DNA of 38,860 bases from Solirubrobacteraceae bacterium (GCA_030690545.1 JAUYGN010000014.1:1-38860), one strand, 5' to 3'. Counted from the first letter of the stretch, positions 1-7,643 are shown. Notes: generated from the sequence alone by a model not told the origin. A program made the numbers and translations.

Positions 1-106
1 CTTCGGCGACGAGCAGGCCGGCGAAGCGGGCCGCGCGCGGGTGCTCGAGCTCGCCGCTCCCGCCGCGGTCGCGCCGGCGCTGCGCGCGATCTACGAGGCG
101 CTGTAG
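1..106 (+). CDS. C-terminal fragment of an unidentified protein
   Basis: Reading from base 2, an open frame runs to TAG at 104-106 and gives about 34 residues ending in RAIYEAL. The sequence is Ala/Arg-rich and looks like the final amphipathic helix of a globular protein. A glycosyltransferase tail would fit the neighbourhood, but 34 residues cannot establish it. The gene starts outside the window. It converges on the gene ending at 212, with a strong hairpin between them. Confidence 0.6.
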   Translation, partial: FGDEQAGEAGRARVLELAAPAAVAPALRAIYEAL

Positions 107-119
107 CGCGGACCGACCA

Positions 120-168
120 GGGGTGGGGTGGATCAGCCTCGGCGGGCGAGGCTGATCCGCCCCACCCC
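120..168. terminator. Convergent (bidirectional) hairpin terminator
   Basis: Arms 120-140 and 148-168 form a 21-bp stem whose only non-Watson-Crick pair is one G/T wobble, closing a 7-nt loop (GGCGGGC). No T-run follows on either side. It lies between two convergent genes with stops at 106 and 212, so it can serve both. A T-less GC hairpin is usual for terminators in high-GC actinobacteria. The structure is seen; the function is inferred. Confidence 0.8.
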
Positions 169-211
169 AGGCGATGACGGGCGCGCGACCCGCTGAGAGC
201 GCCGCGGCGTC

Positions 212-760
212 CTAGCTCTTGTCGGCGGAGGCGGCCTCGGCGTCGTTGTCGCCCTCGGCGTCGGCCTTCGCGTCGGCCTTGGCGTCGGCCTTGGCCTCGG
301 CGTCGTCGTCGCTCTTGGCGTCGGCCTTCGCCTTGGCGGGCGGCTTGGGGGTCGCCGCGGGCTTCGGATCGTCCTTCTCGGCGGGGAGATCCTCGACCGC
401 GACGGGCGTCGGTGGTGCGGGCGGCGCGTCGGCGAGTGCGCTCGGCGGAGCGGGCCGCACCGGCGGTGGCGCGGGCGGTGGCGGCGGCGTGTAGAGCGGC
501 TCGGCCGTCCCGGACTTGAGCTTCTTGGCGACCGCAGCGCCGATCCCGCCCAGCAGCGCGAGACCTCCGGCGATCTTCAGTGGCGTGCGCTTGGTCGTGC
601 CGGACAGCTTGGAGGCCTTCTTGGAGGCCTTCTTGGCTCCCTTCTTGACGGACTTCGTGGCCCGCTTTCCAAGGCGCCACTCAGACCAGGTCTTCGCAAC
701 GGACGCGACGGCGTCCACCGCCTGCTCGCGCTTCTTGTTCTGGCGCATCGGAAGGTTCAT
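212..760 (-). CDS. Low-complexity Lys/Pro/Ala-Asp-rich membrane-anchored protein, function unknown
   Basis: The protein has 182 residues in four visible zones. Residues 1-60 are strongly basic, with Lys-rich KKxxKK-like runs at 36-51 resembling histone-H1 tails. Residues 61-80 are a Gly/Ala/Leu-rich hydrophobic segment that could be one transmembrane helix. Residues 88-130 are Pro-rich, starting with five prolines. Residues 135-182 are Ala/Asp/Lys repeats (AKAD units) from a 12-bp DNA repeat. The start at ATG 760 is preceded by AGGAG about 11 nt upstream, so this gene uses a Shine-Dalgarno site, unlike most genes here. Met5 is an alternative start. A basic cytoplasmic head, one helix and a Pro-rich acidic tail suggest a protein linking nucleic acid or anionic polymer to the membrane or wall. 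That is inference; I recognise no family. Confidence 0.72.
   Translation of the reverse strand: MNLPMRQNKKREQAVDAVASVAKTWSEWRLGKRATKSVKKGAKKASKKASKLSGTTKRTPLKIAGGLALLGGIGAAVAKKLKSGTAEPLYTPPPPPAPPPVRPAPPSALADAPPAPPTPVAVEDLPAEKDDPKPAATPKPPAKAKADAKSDDDAEAKADAKADAKADAEGDNDAEAASADKS
258..293. repeat. 12-bp tandem repeat (3 copies) coding for AKAD units
   Basis: GCGTCGGCCTTG-like units occur at 258-269, 270-281 and 282-293, with decayed copies on both sides (to about 330). On the minus strand they encode the acidic/basic Ala-Asp-Lys tail of the 212-760 protein. The unit length keeps the frame, so copy changes would only lengthen or shorten the tail. Confidence 0.75.
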
Positions 761-867
761 GAGTTGACGTGCTCCTGGTCGTGATTGGGCCCCTGCCTGC
801 GCGCCTACCCTGCGTCCCCCGAACGCCAAACGACGAGCGTCCACGGCGGCGGCGCGACAGCTCCCAG

Positions 868-873
868 ACCCTA
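868..873 (-). promoter_or_regulatory. Possible -10 element for the 212-760 gene
   Basis: TAGGGT on the minus strand (873 to 868) would start an mRNA with a leader of roughly 100 nt before the Shine-Dalgarno-led ATG at 760. No -35 is obvious, so the support is weak. Confidence 0.25.
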
Positions 874-930
874 TGTGGTCTACCCCGCAGCTACGCAGCC
901 CTGCGCAGCCGTGGATATGGGGAGGACCAC

Positions 931-936
931 TACACT
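931..936 (+). promoter_or_regulatory. -10 element TACACT, leaderless start
   Basis: TACACT ends 10 nt before ATG 947. With a transcription start 6-9 nt downstream of the hexamer, the mRNA would begin at or next to the ATG. This hexamer decides the start against in-frame upstream candidates at 785, 911 and 917. Confidence 0.6.
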
Positions 937-946
937 CCGCGATCGC

Positions 947-1876
947 ATGCGGACGCTCGTCACCGGCGGCGCCGGCTTCATCGGGTCGCACCTCGCCGAT
1001 GCGCTGCTGGGCCGCGGCGACGACGTCACGATCGTCGACGACCTCTCCAACGGTCGCGAGTCGAACGTCGCGGCGGCGCTGGCGGCGGGCGCGACCTTCG
1101 AGCGCACCGACATCCGCGACGGCGCGGCGCTCGCGGAGGTCTTCGCGAGCGCGCAGCCCGAGACGGTCTTCCATCTCGCCGCGCAGGTCGACGTCCGCCG
1201 ATCGCTCGAGGACCCGGCGTTCGACGCGCGCACGAACGTCGAGGGCACGATCAACGTGCTCGAGGCCGCCCGCCGGACCGGTGCCGATCGCGTCGTCTTC
1301 GCCTCGACGGGGGGCGCGATCTACGGCGAGACCGACGTCCTGCCGACGCCCGAGACGCTCGCGACGCTGCCGATGGCCGCCTACGGGCAGAGCAAGCAGT
1401 GCGCCGAGCTGTACCTCGCCCTCTACGCCCGCCTCTACGGGCTGTCGACGATCGCGCTGCGCTTCGGCAACGTCTACGGCCCGCGCCAGGATCCGCACGG
1501 CGAGGCCGGCGTGATCGCGATCTTCTGCGGCAAGCTGCGCGCGGGCGAGCGGCCCAGGATCTACGGCGACGGCACGCAGACGCGCGACTACGTCTACGTC
1601 GGCGACCTCGTCGGCGCGCTGATGCGCGCCGGCGACACCCGCGACGCCGGGGTCATCAACATCGGCACCGAGGAGGAGACGTCCGTCCTGGAGCTCGTGC
1701 GCCTGCTCGCCGCGCTGCACGGACCGGGCGCGCCGGAGCCGGAGTTCGCTCCGTCACGGCTCGGCGAGATCGACCGCTCGTGCCTGGACGCCGCCCGCGC
1801 ACGCGAGCTGCTCGGCTGGCGCGCGGGCACGTCGATCGGCGAGGGCCTGCGCCTCACCTACGCGGCGCTGGACTGA
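947..1876 (+). CDS. NAD-dependent epimerase/dehydratase, UDP-glucose 4-epimerase-like (extended SDR)
   Basis: This 309-residue extended SDR starts directly with the Rossmann motif GGAGFIG (residues 7-13). The acidic DD at about 31-32 ends beta-2 and suits NAD binding. The catalytic YxxxK is Y146-K150, with STGG at 120-123 as the Ser/Thr partner. Length and motifs fit the UDP-glucose 4-epimerase group, which interconverts UDP-hexoses at C4 in the cytoplasm. Sequence alone cannot tell gluco/galacto from N-acetyl or uronic substrates. The longer frame to 785 is rejected because its extra residues have no SDR character and the TACACT box sits just before 947. It converges on the next gene across 51 bp that hold only a loose 9-bp inverted repeat (1885-1893/1919-1927). 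Confidence 0.87.
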   Translation: MRTLVTGGAGFIGSHLADALLGRGDDVTIVDDLSNGRESNVAAALAAGATFERTDIRDGAALAEVFASAQPETVFHLAAQVDVRRSLEDPAFDARTNVEGTINVLEAARRTGADRVVFASTGGAIYGETDVLPTPETLATLPMAAYGQSKQCAELYLALYARLYGLSTIALRFGNVYGPRQDPHGEAGVIAIFCGKLRAGERPRIYGDGTQTRDYVYVGDLVGALMRAGDTRDAGVINIGTEEETSVLELVRLLAALHGPGAPEPEFAPSRLGEIDRSCLDAARARELLGWRAGTSIGEGLRLTYAALD

Positions 1877-1927
1877 ACGCTCCGGCCGGCGCGCGCGCAC
1901 GGCCGCCCGCTCACCGGCCGCGCCGGC

Positions 1928-2887
1928 TCACCCGTCCAGTTGCTCGCGCAGCCAGTCGACCGTCTGCGCGACGCCCTCGCGCACGCCGATCCGCGCCTCC
2001 CAGCCGAGCACCGTCCGAGCCTTCTCGACGCTCGGCCAGCGGCGCTGCACGTCGACGGTGAACGTCGGCAGGTGCTCGAGCTCGAACGTCTCCGGGTCGC
2101 GCCCGCAGGCTTCCCAGACGACGCGCGCGATCTCGGCGACGGTCATCTCCTGCGAGGCGGAGATGTTGAAGTCCTCGTGCAGCCCGGCGGGCGAGTGCAT
2201 CGCGGCGACGACGCCGTCGGCGATGTCGTCGATGTGCGTCAGCGTGCGCGTCTGCTCGCCCGAGCCGAAGATCTTCAGCGGGTGCTGGCCGCTCAGCGCC
2301 TTGCGGATCAGGTCTGGCACGGCGTGCGCGATGCCGGGCTCGTCGTCGGGCATCTCGCCGGGCCCGTAGGCGTTGAACGGCCGGCAGATCGTGAACGGCA
2401 GGCCGTGCTCGTCGTGCGCGGCGCGGCACCAGACCTCGCCGGCCATCTTCGAGAAGCCGTACGCCGAGCGCGGCATCGGCGTCTCCCAGACGTGCGCCTC
2501 GGTCGTCGGGTACTCGGTCGCGCGCTCGAAGACCATCGACGAGGAGACGTAGACGAAGCGCTCCACCTCGTGGTCGAGCGCCGCCTGGATGATCGCGTCG
2601 TACAGCGCGCTGTTGACCGCCGTCAGCGTGTGCGGCAGCTTGTGGAAGTTCGCGATCCCGCCGACGATCGCGGCGAGGTGGATGACCTGCGCGCAGCCGG
2701 CCGTCGCCGCGCGCGCCTGCGCGAGGTCGCGCAGATCGCCGGTGTGGACCTCGCAGCCCTCGCGCATCCACTGCGGCGCCGGGCGCTGGTCGGAGACGCG
2801 CACGTCGTAGTCGGGGTCGCGCAGCAGGCGCTGGACGACCGCGGCGCCGATCGTGCCGGCGCCGCCCGTCACGAGCACCCGGCTCAC
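1928..2887 (-). CDS. NAD-dependent epimerase/dehydratase (extended SDR), substrate unknown
   Basis: The protein has 319 residues. GGAGTIG at 8-14 is the nucleotide-binding loop, HLAA at about 70-73 follows beta-4, SSSM at 115-118 supplies the catalytic Ser, and Y143-K147 (YGFSK) is the catalytic pair. RPFNAYGPG at about 169-177 is the conserved substrate-side strand of nucleotide-sugar epimerases and dehydratases. The start is GTG 2887, preceded by AGGA about 10 nt upstream and 19 bp after the stop of the dehydrogenase gene, so the two are probably cotranscribed. Likely activities are a nucleotide-sugar 4-epimerase or reductase acting on the product of its dehydrogenase neighbour, for example a UDP-uronic acid epimerase. 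The pairing is seen; the substrate is inference. Confidence 0.85.
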   Translation of the reverse strand: MSRVLVTGGAGTIGAAVVQRLLRDPDYDVRVSDQRPAPQWMREGCEVHTGDLRDLAQARAATAGCAQVIHLAAIVGGIANFHKLPHTLTAVNSALYDAIIQAALDHEVERFVYVSSSMVFERATEYPTTEAHVWETPMPRSAYGFSKMAGEVWCRAAHDEHGLPFTICRPFNAYGPGEMPDDEPGIAHAVPDLIRKALSGQHPLKIFGSGEQTRTLTHIDDIADGVVAAMHSPAGLHEDFNISASQEMTVAEIARVVWEACGRDPETFELEHLPTFTVDVQRRWPSVEKARTVLGWEARIGVREGVAQTVDWLREQLDG

Positions 2888-2906
2888 CTGTGATCTGTCC
2901 TGCGGA

Positions 2907-4175
2907 TCACGGAAGCGCCACGCGCCCGTTCGTGTACGCCCCCAGCTCGGCGACGTAGCCGAACACCTGCGCCGCCCCGAAGCAGTTCCAGGGATCGACG
3001 ACGAGCGCGTCGCTGCCCGCCAGCGTCGTGACGGCGCGCAGGACGTCGGGACCGATGAACTCCTCGTGGTTGGCGGCGACGACGACCGCGTCGGCGCCCG
3101 CGACCGCGTCGTCGAACGGTCGCGTCGGGGTCGGCACGCGCGGGTCGTGGACGGCGACGTCGGCGAGCTCGCGCTCGAGCAGGCGCACGAGCTTGTGCGC
3201 GAGCGAGTCGCGCTCGTCGTCGGTGTTGCCCTTGAAGGCGAGGCCGAGGACGGCGATCTTGCGCCCGTTCAGCGAGCCGAGCCGGCGCTTCATCCCCTCG
3301 ACGAGAAAGACCGGGACGGACTCGTTGACGCGCGAGACGGCGAGCAGCATGCCGGGGGCGTTGGAGCGCTCCTCGCTGAAGGCGAAGTCCTTGCGCAGGC
3401 ACGTGCCGCCCGTGAAGCCCGGCTTGGCGATGCCGCCGCGCGGATAGTCGCGGTTGATCAGGTCGATCACCTCGAAGACGTTCGCGCCGTGCTGCTCGCA
3501 GTCCATCATCAGCAAATTGGGCAGCGCGAAGTTCGCGTAGCGCAGGATGTTCGTCCAGATCTTCGCGAGCTCGGCCTGCGCCGGCGTCGTCTGCACGATC
3601 GGCGCCGCGAAGATCGAGAACAGCGCGCCGACGCGCTCGCCCGAGCCCGCGCCGACGCCGCCGACGATGCACGGCAGCGTGTCGATCTCCTCGAAGAAGC
3701 GCCCGGCGGCGATCCGCTCGGGCGCGTGGGCGACGAAGACGTCCTCGCCGATCGCGAAGCCGCGCTGCTTGGCGAGGTAGCCGGCGACGAAGTCGGTCGT
3801 GCCGGGCGCGATCGTCGAGCGCAGGACGATCGTGTGGCCGTCGCGCAGGTGCCCGAGCAGGTCGTCGAGCGCCGAGCGGATGTCGGAGATGTCGATCTCG
3901 ATGTGCGAGAAGGACGGCGTGCCGAGCGTGATGACGATGTGCTCGGCGAGCGCGGCGTCGGCGACGCTGTCGGAGACCGTCAGCGTGCCGGCTGCGCGGA
4001 CGCGGTCCAGCGCTTCCTGGGCGCCGGGCTCCTCGAACGGCATCCGCGCATCGCGGACCGCCTGCAGGCGGTCGGCATCCTTGTCGACGCCGAGCACGGT
4101 GAGGCCGCGGTCGGCGAACGAGATGGCGAGCGGGAGACCGATCCGGCCGAGCCCGATGACAGCGACCTCCGGCAT
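2907..4175 (-). CDS. UDP-glucose/GDP-mannose dehydrogenase family protein
   Basis: The protein has 422 residues, normal for the family. The N-terminal NAD domain begins with GLGRIG (8-13). The conserved APERI segment lies at 151-155. The active-site cysteine is C259 in GGTCLRKD, the family's GGxCxxKD signature. The C-terminal UDP-binding domain holds GLAFKGNTDDERDS (around 316-329), which matches the GlxFKxxtdDxRxS pattern. The enzyme oxidises C6 of a nucleotide sugar to the uronic acid in two NAD-dependent steps. It differs clearly from the second dehydrogenase at 6345 (GGHCLPVD), so the two probably use different substrates, but I cannot assign this one. TAGATT overlaps the stop codon of the upstream gene and lies 9 nt before the ATG, giving it its own likely leaderless start. 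Confidence 0.9.
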   Translation of the reverse strand: MPEVAVIGLGRIGLPLAISFADRGLTVLGVDKDADRLQAVRDARMPFEEPGAQEALDRVRAAGTLTVSDSVADAALAEHIVITLGTPSFSHIEIDISDIRSALDDLLGHLRDGHTIVLRSTIAPGTTDFVAGYLAKQRGFAIGEDVFVAHAPERIAAGRFFEEIDTLPCIVGGVGAGSGERVGALFSIFAAPIVQTTPAQAELAKIWTNILRYANFALPNLLMMDCEQHGANVFEVIDLINRDYPRGGIAKPGFTGGTCLRKDFAFSEERSNAPGMLLAVSRVNESVPVFLVEGMKRRLGSLNGRKIAVLGLAFKGNTDDERDSLAHKLVRLLERELADVAVHDPRVPTPTRPFDDAVAGADAVVVAANHEEFIGPDVLRAVTTLAGSDALVVDPWNCFGAAQVFGYVAELGAYTNGRVALP

Positions 4176-4184
4176 GAGCCGTGG

Positions 4185-4190
4185 AATCTA
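4185..4190 (-). promoter_or_regulatory. -10 element TAGATT for the dehydrogenase gene
   Basis: TAGATT on the minus strand (4190 to 4185) ends 9 nt before ATG 4175. Its first three bases are the TAG stop codon of the upstream glycosyltransferase, so an internal promoter is embedded in the gene junction. Confidence 0.5.
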
Positions 4191-5045
4191 TCGTGCGCCG
4201 GCGTCGCCCAGCAGCCGGTGGCGCGCATACTGCCGCGCGAAGCCGGTGATGAAGCGCGGGTTGTAGCGCACGTAGCGCGGCGCGAGGCGGCGCGGCTCCT
4301 GTGCCATCCGGAACAACCACTCGAGGCCGGCGGACTGCATCCAATCCGGCGCCTGCGGGACAAGACCTGCATGGAAGTCGAACGCTGCGCCGACCCCGAC
4401 GAGCACGGGAGCGTCGAGTCGCTCGCGCATCGCGGCCATCCACTTCTCCTGCTTGGGCGCGCCGACGCCGACCCACACGACGTCCGCCCTGGAGCGGTTC
4501 ATCTCGTCGACGATCGCGTCCTCCTCCTCCTCGGCGAGGTCGCGGAACGGCGGCGAGTAGCCGCCGACGATCTTCACGCCGGGGTAGCGACGGCGCAGGT
4601 TCAGCGCGAGCTGGACGAGGGCGCCCTGGTTGCGCCCGCCGTAGAGGTACATCCGCGTGCCGGTGTCGGCCGCGTGCTCGCAGTAGCGGGCCATCAGCTC
4701 GGGACCGTAGACGCGCTCCTCGAGGTCGCCGCCGAGCGCGTTCATCGCCCACACGAGCGGCTGGCCGTCGGGCACCGTCAGCGACGAGTTGAGGACCGCC
4801 TCGCGCAGCTCGGGATCCTCGTCGCAGACCATCACCGTGTGCGTCGCGGCGACGCAGATGTAGCCCTTCTCGCGATGGGCGATCATCGCGTCCATCCAGT
4901 CGATCGTGTCGCCGTAGTCGGTCATCGCAAGCGGGATGCCGAGCACGCTGACGGCGTCGGGTGCGATCGGGACGGGCGCCGGCTTGGGGGGCAACGGCAA
5001 CCCGCTGGGGAGGGGGCGGGAGAGGGTCATCGGGGGGTGCGGCAC
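4188..5045 (-). CDS. WecG/TagA/CpsF family glycosyltransferase (GT26)
   Basis: The protein has 285 residues from GTG 5045, or 280 from ATG 5030. The first 30 residues are Pro-rich and atypical, so the shorter form is credible. Family landmarks are VAATHTVMV (65-73), the NSSLTVPDGQPLVWA block (86-100, with the conserved Asp-Gly at 93-94), MYLYGG (132-137) and GVGAPKQEKWM (193-203). This family transfers an N-acetylhexosamine(uronic) residue, such as ManNAc or ManNAcA, onto a polyprenyl-diphosphate-linked acceptor at the inner membrane face. That is normally an early step of repeat-unit or linkage-unit assembly. The adjacent nucleotide-sugar dehydrogenase may make its donor. No Shine-Dalgarno site is visible at either start. 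Confidence 0.9.
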   Translation of the reverse strand: MPHPPMTLSRPLPSGLPLPPKPAPVPIAPDAVSVLGIPLAMTDYGDTIDWMDAMIAHREKGYICVAATHTVMVCDEDPELREAVLNSSLTVPDGQPLVWAMNALGGDLEERVYGPELMARYCEHAADTGTRMYLYGGRNQGALVQLALNLRRRYPGVKIVGGYSPPFRDLAEEEEDAIVDEMNRSRADVVWVGVGAPKQEKWMAAMRERLDAPVLVGVGAAFDFHAGLVPQAPDWMQSAGLEWLFRMAQEPRRLAPRYVRYNPRFITGFARQYARHRLLGDAGAR

Positions 5046-5060
5046 AGAAGTGTCGTCTTT

Positions 5061-5066
5061 AGGGTA
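5061..5066 (-). promoter_or_regulatory. Possible -10 element for the WecG-like gene
   Basis: TACCCT on the minus strand (5066 to 5061) is 15 nt before GTG 5045 and 30 nt before ATG 5030. It is the same hexamer used by the divergent gene at 5175. The spacing is longer than at the other promoters in this window, so confidence is lower. Confidence 0.35.
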
Positions 5067-5139
5067 CGAGTGAGAACGCCTGGCGGAACCAAAGGTTGCG
5101 TTCTTGCAGGATGCGCCGTAGGAACCCCGCTACCCGGCC

Positions 5140-5162
5140 CCGGTCCAGGAAAACCGGACCGG
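5140..5162. promoter_or_regulatory. Inverted repeat abutting the -10 of the 5175 gene
   Basis: CCGGTCC (5140-5146), 9 nt, then GGACCGG (5156-5162): perfect 7-bp arms ending one base before the -10 hexamer TACCCT. The position, where a -35 would be, suits an operator. The symmetry is seen; binding is inferred, and such dyads are not rare at this GC content. Confidence 0.35.
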
Positions 5163-5168
5163 TACCCT
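5163..5168 (+). promoter_or_regulatory. -10 element TACCCT, leaderless start
   Basis: TACCCT is followed by exactly 6 nt and then ATG 5175, so the transcript would start at the A of the ATG. No Shine-Dalgarno sequence could fit. Confidence 0.65.
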
Positions 5169-5174
5169 GCGGCG

Positions 5175-6116
5175 ATGGCACGCGCGCTCATCACGGGGAT
5201 CACGGGGCAGGACGGCGGCTATCTCTGCGAGCTGCTGCAGGCCGGCGGCGACGAGGTCCTCGGGCTCGTCCGGCCGGGCACGCAGTCGCCCGTGCCGGCA
5301 GGCGTCACGACGCTCGCCGGGGACCTCGCCGACGCCGAGTCGCTGCGCGCCGCGGTGCTCGAAGCGGCGCCCGACGAGCTCTACCACCTCGCCGCGCCGA
5401 CGTTCGTGCCGGCGTCGTGGAAGGACCCGGTCGGCACGCTGACGCTCGTCGCCGGAGCGACCGCGACGCTGCTGCAGGCCGCGCGCGAGGTCGACGGCTG
5501 CCGCGTGCTCGTCGCGAGCTCGGGCGAGCTCTTCGGCGCGGCGAGCGTCTCGCCGCAGAACGAGGACACGCCGATGCGCCCGCGCTCGCCCTACGGCGTC
5601 GCGAAGCTCGCCGCGTTCGGGTTCGTCGACACGCTGCGCCACAAGCACGGCCTGCACGCCTCGAGCGCGATCGCCTACAACCACGAGTCGCCGCGCAGGC
5701 CGGAGCGCTTCCTGCCGCGCAAGGTCGCGCGCGGCGCGGCCGCGATCAAGCTCGGCCTGCAGGACGAGCTCGTCCTCGGCGACCTCGGCGCGGTGCGCGA
5801 CTGGTGCCACGCACGCGACGTCGTACGCGGCTACCGGCTCATGCTGCAGCAGGACGAGCCCGGCGACTACGTGTTCGCGGGCGGCGTCGGGCGGACCGTC
5901 GGCGAGCTCGTCGACGCGGCGTTCGCCGTCGTCGGCCTGGACCCGCAGCAGTACCTGAAGGTCGACGAGCGCCTCGTCCGCCCGTCCGAGCGCACGCCGC
6001 CGGTCGGCGACATCACGAAGGCGCGCGAGCGCCTCGGCTGGCAGCCGGAGACGAGCTTTCAGGCGATGATCGAGGAGATGGTGCAGGCCGATCTCGCCGC
6101 GCTCGCCGCGAGCTGA
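5175..6116 (+). CDS. GDP-mannose 4,6-dehydratase-like extended SDR
   Basis: The protein has 313 residues and opens with [14 protein letters not shown] (4-17), the diagnostic GMD N-terminus. SSGE (115-118) and Y140-K144 (YGVAK) form the catalytic set, and NHESPRR (residues about 173-179) is the conserved GMD substrate segment. It aligns by eye with the canonical GMD at 13526 but is divergent and lacks its GMVRRAS-type motif after beta-2 (GLVRPGT here). The family dehydrates GDP-mannose to GDP-4-keto-6-deoxy-mannose. This paralog could be a GMD, or a related reductase/epimerase such as the GDP-6-deoxy-lyxo-hexulose reductase (RMD) type. The longer reading frame upstream is antisense to other genes and is rejected. 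Confidence 0.85.
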   Translation: MARALITGITGQDGGYLCELLQAGGDEVLGLVRPGTQSPVPAGVTTLAGDLADAESLRAAVLEAAPDELYHLAAPTFVPASWKDPVGTLTLVAGATATLLQAAREVDGCRVLVASSGELFGAASVSPQNEDTPMRPRSPYGVAKLAAFGFVDTLRHKHGLHASSAIAYNHESPRRPERFLPRKVARGAAAIKLGLQDELVLGDLGAVRDWCHARDVVRGYRLMLQQDEPGDYVFAGGVGRTVGELVDAAFAVVGLDPQQYLKVDERLVRPSERTPPVGDITKARERLGWQPETSFQAMIEEMVQADLAALAAS

Positions 6117-6207
6117 TCGCGCACGCCGCGCTTCATGAGGGCTCGCGAGCGCGTCCTTGCCGACGCACGGGCGGTCGCGATCAGGCCCGCGGGCGGAGGC
6201 CGCGGGG

Positions 6208-6254
6208 GGGTCCTCGCGTTTTCGTCCGCCATTTGGACGGTTTCGCGAGGACCC
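6208..6254. terminator. Hairpin terminator, copy 1 of a dispersed palindromic repeat
   Basis: 6208-6218 pairs with 6244-6254 (11 bp) and 6223-6227 pairs with 6235-6239 (5 bp), around a 4x4 internal loop and a 7-nt apical loop GCCATTT. It lies 91 nt beyond the stop at 6116 and before the promoter at 6329, so termination of the 5175 gene is the simple reading. The reverse complement of the hairpin at 8640-8688 is closely similar and has the identical loop, so this is also a repeat family member. Confidence 0.7.
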
Positions 6255-6328
6255 TGTGATGGTGTCGACGAGGCTCGCCGCCGGCGTCGTCGGCGGTGAG
6301 CCGCACGGCTGGCGGCGAGCCGAGCTTC

Positions 6329-6334
6329 TAGACT
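6329..6334 (+). promoter_or_regulatory. -10 element TAGACT, leaderless start
   Basis: TAGACT ends 10 nt before ATG 6345. There is no -35-like sequence and no Shine-Dalgarno site in between. Confidence 0.6.
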
Positions 6335-6344
6335 CGCGCCCATC

Positions 6345-7589
6345 ATGGCCGTCGGAGTCATCGGTATGGGCTACGTCGGCCTGCCGCTCGCCGTTGCCTT
6401 CGCCGCCGAGGGGCGCGAGGTCGTGGCGGTCGACGTCGACCGCCGCAAGATCGACGCGCTGCGCGCCGGGCAGTCCTACATCGAGGACGTCGCCGACGAG
6501 GTGCTGGCCGCCGCCGCGCCGCGGATCGAGGCGACGACGAGCTTCGCCGAGCTCGCTCGCTGCGAGGCGATCCTGATCTGCGTCCCGACGCCGCTGACGG
6601 CCAACCGCGAGCCCGACCTCGGGCCGCTCGTCGGCGCCTCGCGGGCGCTGGCCGAGGTGCTGCGCGCCGGCCAGCTCGTCGTGCTCGAGTCGACGACGTA
6701 CCCCGGCACGACGCGCGAGCGCCTCGCGCCGATCCTCGCCGAGTCGGGGCTCGTCGCGGGCGAGGACTTCAACCTCGCGTTCTCGCCCGAGCGCGTCGAC
6801 CCCGGCCGCACGGACTTCACGATGCGCACGACGCCGAAGGTCGTCGGCGGGCTGACGGCGTCCTGCGGCGATCGCGCCGCCGCGCTCTACGGCGAGGTCT
6901 GCGACACGATCGTGCGCGTCTCGACGCCCGAGGCCGCCGAGCTGACGAAGCTGCTGGAGAACATCTTCCGCTCGGTGAACATCGCGCTCGTCAACGAGCT
7001 GGCGATGCTCTGCGACCGGATGGGCATCGACATCTGGGAGGTCGTCGACGCCGCGGGGACGAAGCCCTACGGCTTCATGCGCTTCGAGCCGGGGCCGGGG
7101 ATGGGCGGTCACTGCCTGCCGGTCGACCCGTTCTACCTGTCCTGGCGGGCGCGCGAGTTCGACCTCGCGACGGAGTTCATCGAGCTGGCCGGCAAGGTCA
7201 ACCAGCAGATGCCCTACCACTGCGTGTCGAAGGCCGAGCGCCTGCTCAACGAGGTCGGAAAGCCCGTTCGCGGCTCGAAGATCGCGATCCTCGGCGTGTC
7301 CTACAAGAGCGGCGTCGGCGACGTGCGCGAGTCGCCGGGACTGAAGATCATGACGCTGCTGGCGGCGCTCGGCGCCGACCTGCACTACCACGACGAGTTC
7401 GTCCCCGAGCTGCCCGAGTTCGCCCTCGGCAGCGAGCCGCTCGACGCGGTCCTCGCGGGCGCCGACCTGGCGCTGATCGTCACCGCGCATCCCGGCGTCG
7501 ACCACGACGCGGCGGTCGCGCGGGTGCCGCTGGCGCTCGACCTGCGCGGCACGACCCGCCGCTCGGGCGGCCGTGCGGTGCTGCTGTGA
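6345..7589 (+). CDS. UDP-N-acetyl-D-glucosamine 6-dehydrogenase (WbpA/WecC-type)
   Basis: The protein has 414 residues. GMGYVG (7-12) binds NAD, PTPLT (85-89) and FSPERVDPGR (146-155) are hallmarks of the UDP-HexNAc branch, and catalytic C257 sits in GGHCLPVDPFYL, typical of UDP-GlcNAc/ManNAc 6-dehydrogenases. GVSYKSGVGDVRESP (around 315-329) is the C-terminal UDP-binding signature. It would oxidise UDP-GlcNAc to UDP-GlcNAc-uronic acid. The oxidoreductase and aminotransferase that follow match the next two steps of the Pseudomonas WbpA-B-E route, which favours the GlcNAc substrate. The gene follows its own leaderless promoter; the next gene begins 54 nt after the stop with no clear promoter and is probably cotranscribed. 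Confidence 0.92.
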   Translation: MAVGVIGMGYVGLPLAVAFAAEGREVVAVDVDRRKIDALRAGQSYIEDVADEVLAAAAPRIEATTSFAELARCEAILICVPTPLTANREPDLGPLVGASRALAEVLRAGQLVVLESTTYPGTTRERLAPILAESGLVAGEDFNLAFSPERVDPGRTDFTMRTTPKVVGGLTASCGDRAAALYGEVCDTIVRVSTPEAAELTKLLENIFRSVNIALVNELAMLCDRMGIDIWEVVDAAGTKPYGFMRFEPGPGMGGHCLPVDPFYLSWRAREFDLATEFIELAGKVNQQMPYHCVSKAERLLNEVGKPVRGSKIAILGVSYKSGVGDVRESPGLKIMTLLAALGADLHYHDEFVPELPEFALGSEPLDAVLAGADLALIVTAHPGVDHDAAVARVPLALDLRGTTRRSGGRAVLL

Positions 7590-7643
7590 TCGCGGTCGCG
7601 CCGTCCGGCGGCCGCAAGCGCCCATCGAACGGCGACGTCGCTC

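Noticed and set aside
258-340. CRISPR-like array in the first 400 bp
   Set aside because: Units are 12 bp, head to tail without spacers, and encode the AKAD repeats of a protein.
806-811. TACCCT on the plus strand as a leaderless promoter
   Set aside because: No ATG/GTG of a credible gene lies within 10 nt downstream. The real downstream gene has TACACT at 931-936.
1885-1927. 9-bp inverted repeat between the convergent genes at 1876 and 1928 as a terminator
   Set aside because: The loop is 25 nt and the arms are simple CG-rich sequence expected by chance at this GC content. I do not count it as a terminator.
2853-5174. Plus-strand extension of the 5175 gene back to 2853
   Set aside because: It is antisense to the dehydrogenase and WecG-like genes. 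SDR homology starts exactly at ATG 5175, which has its own -10 box.
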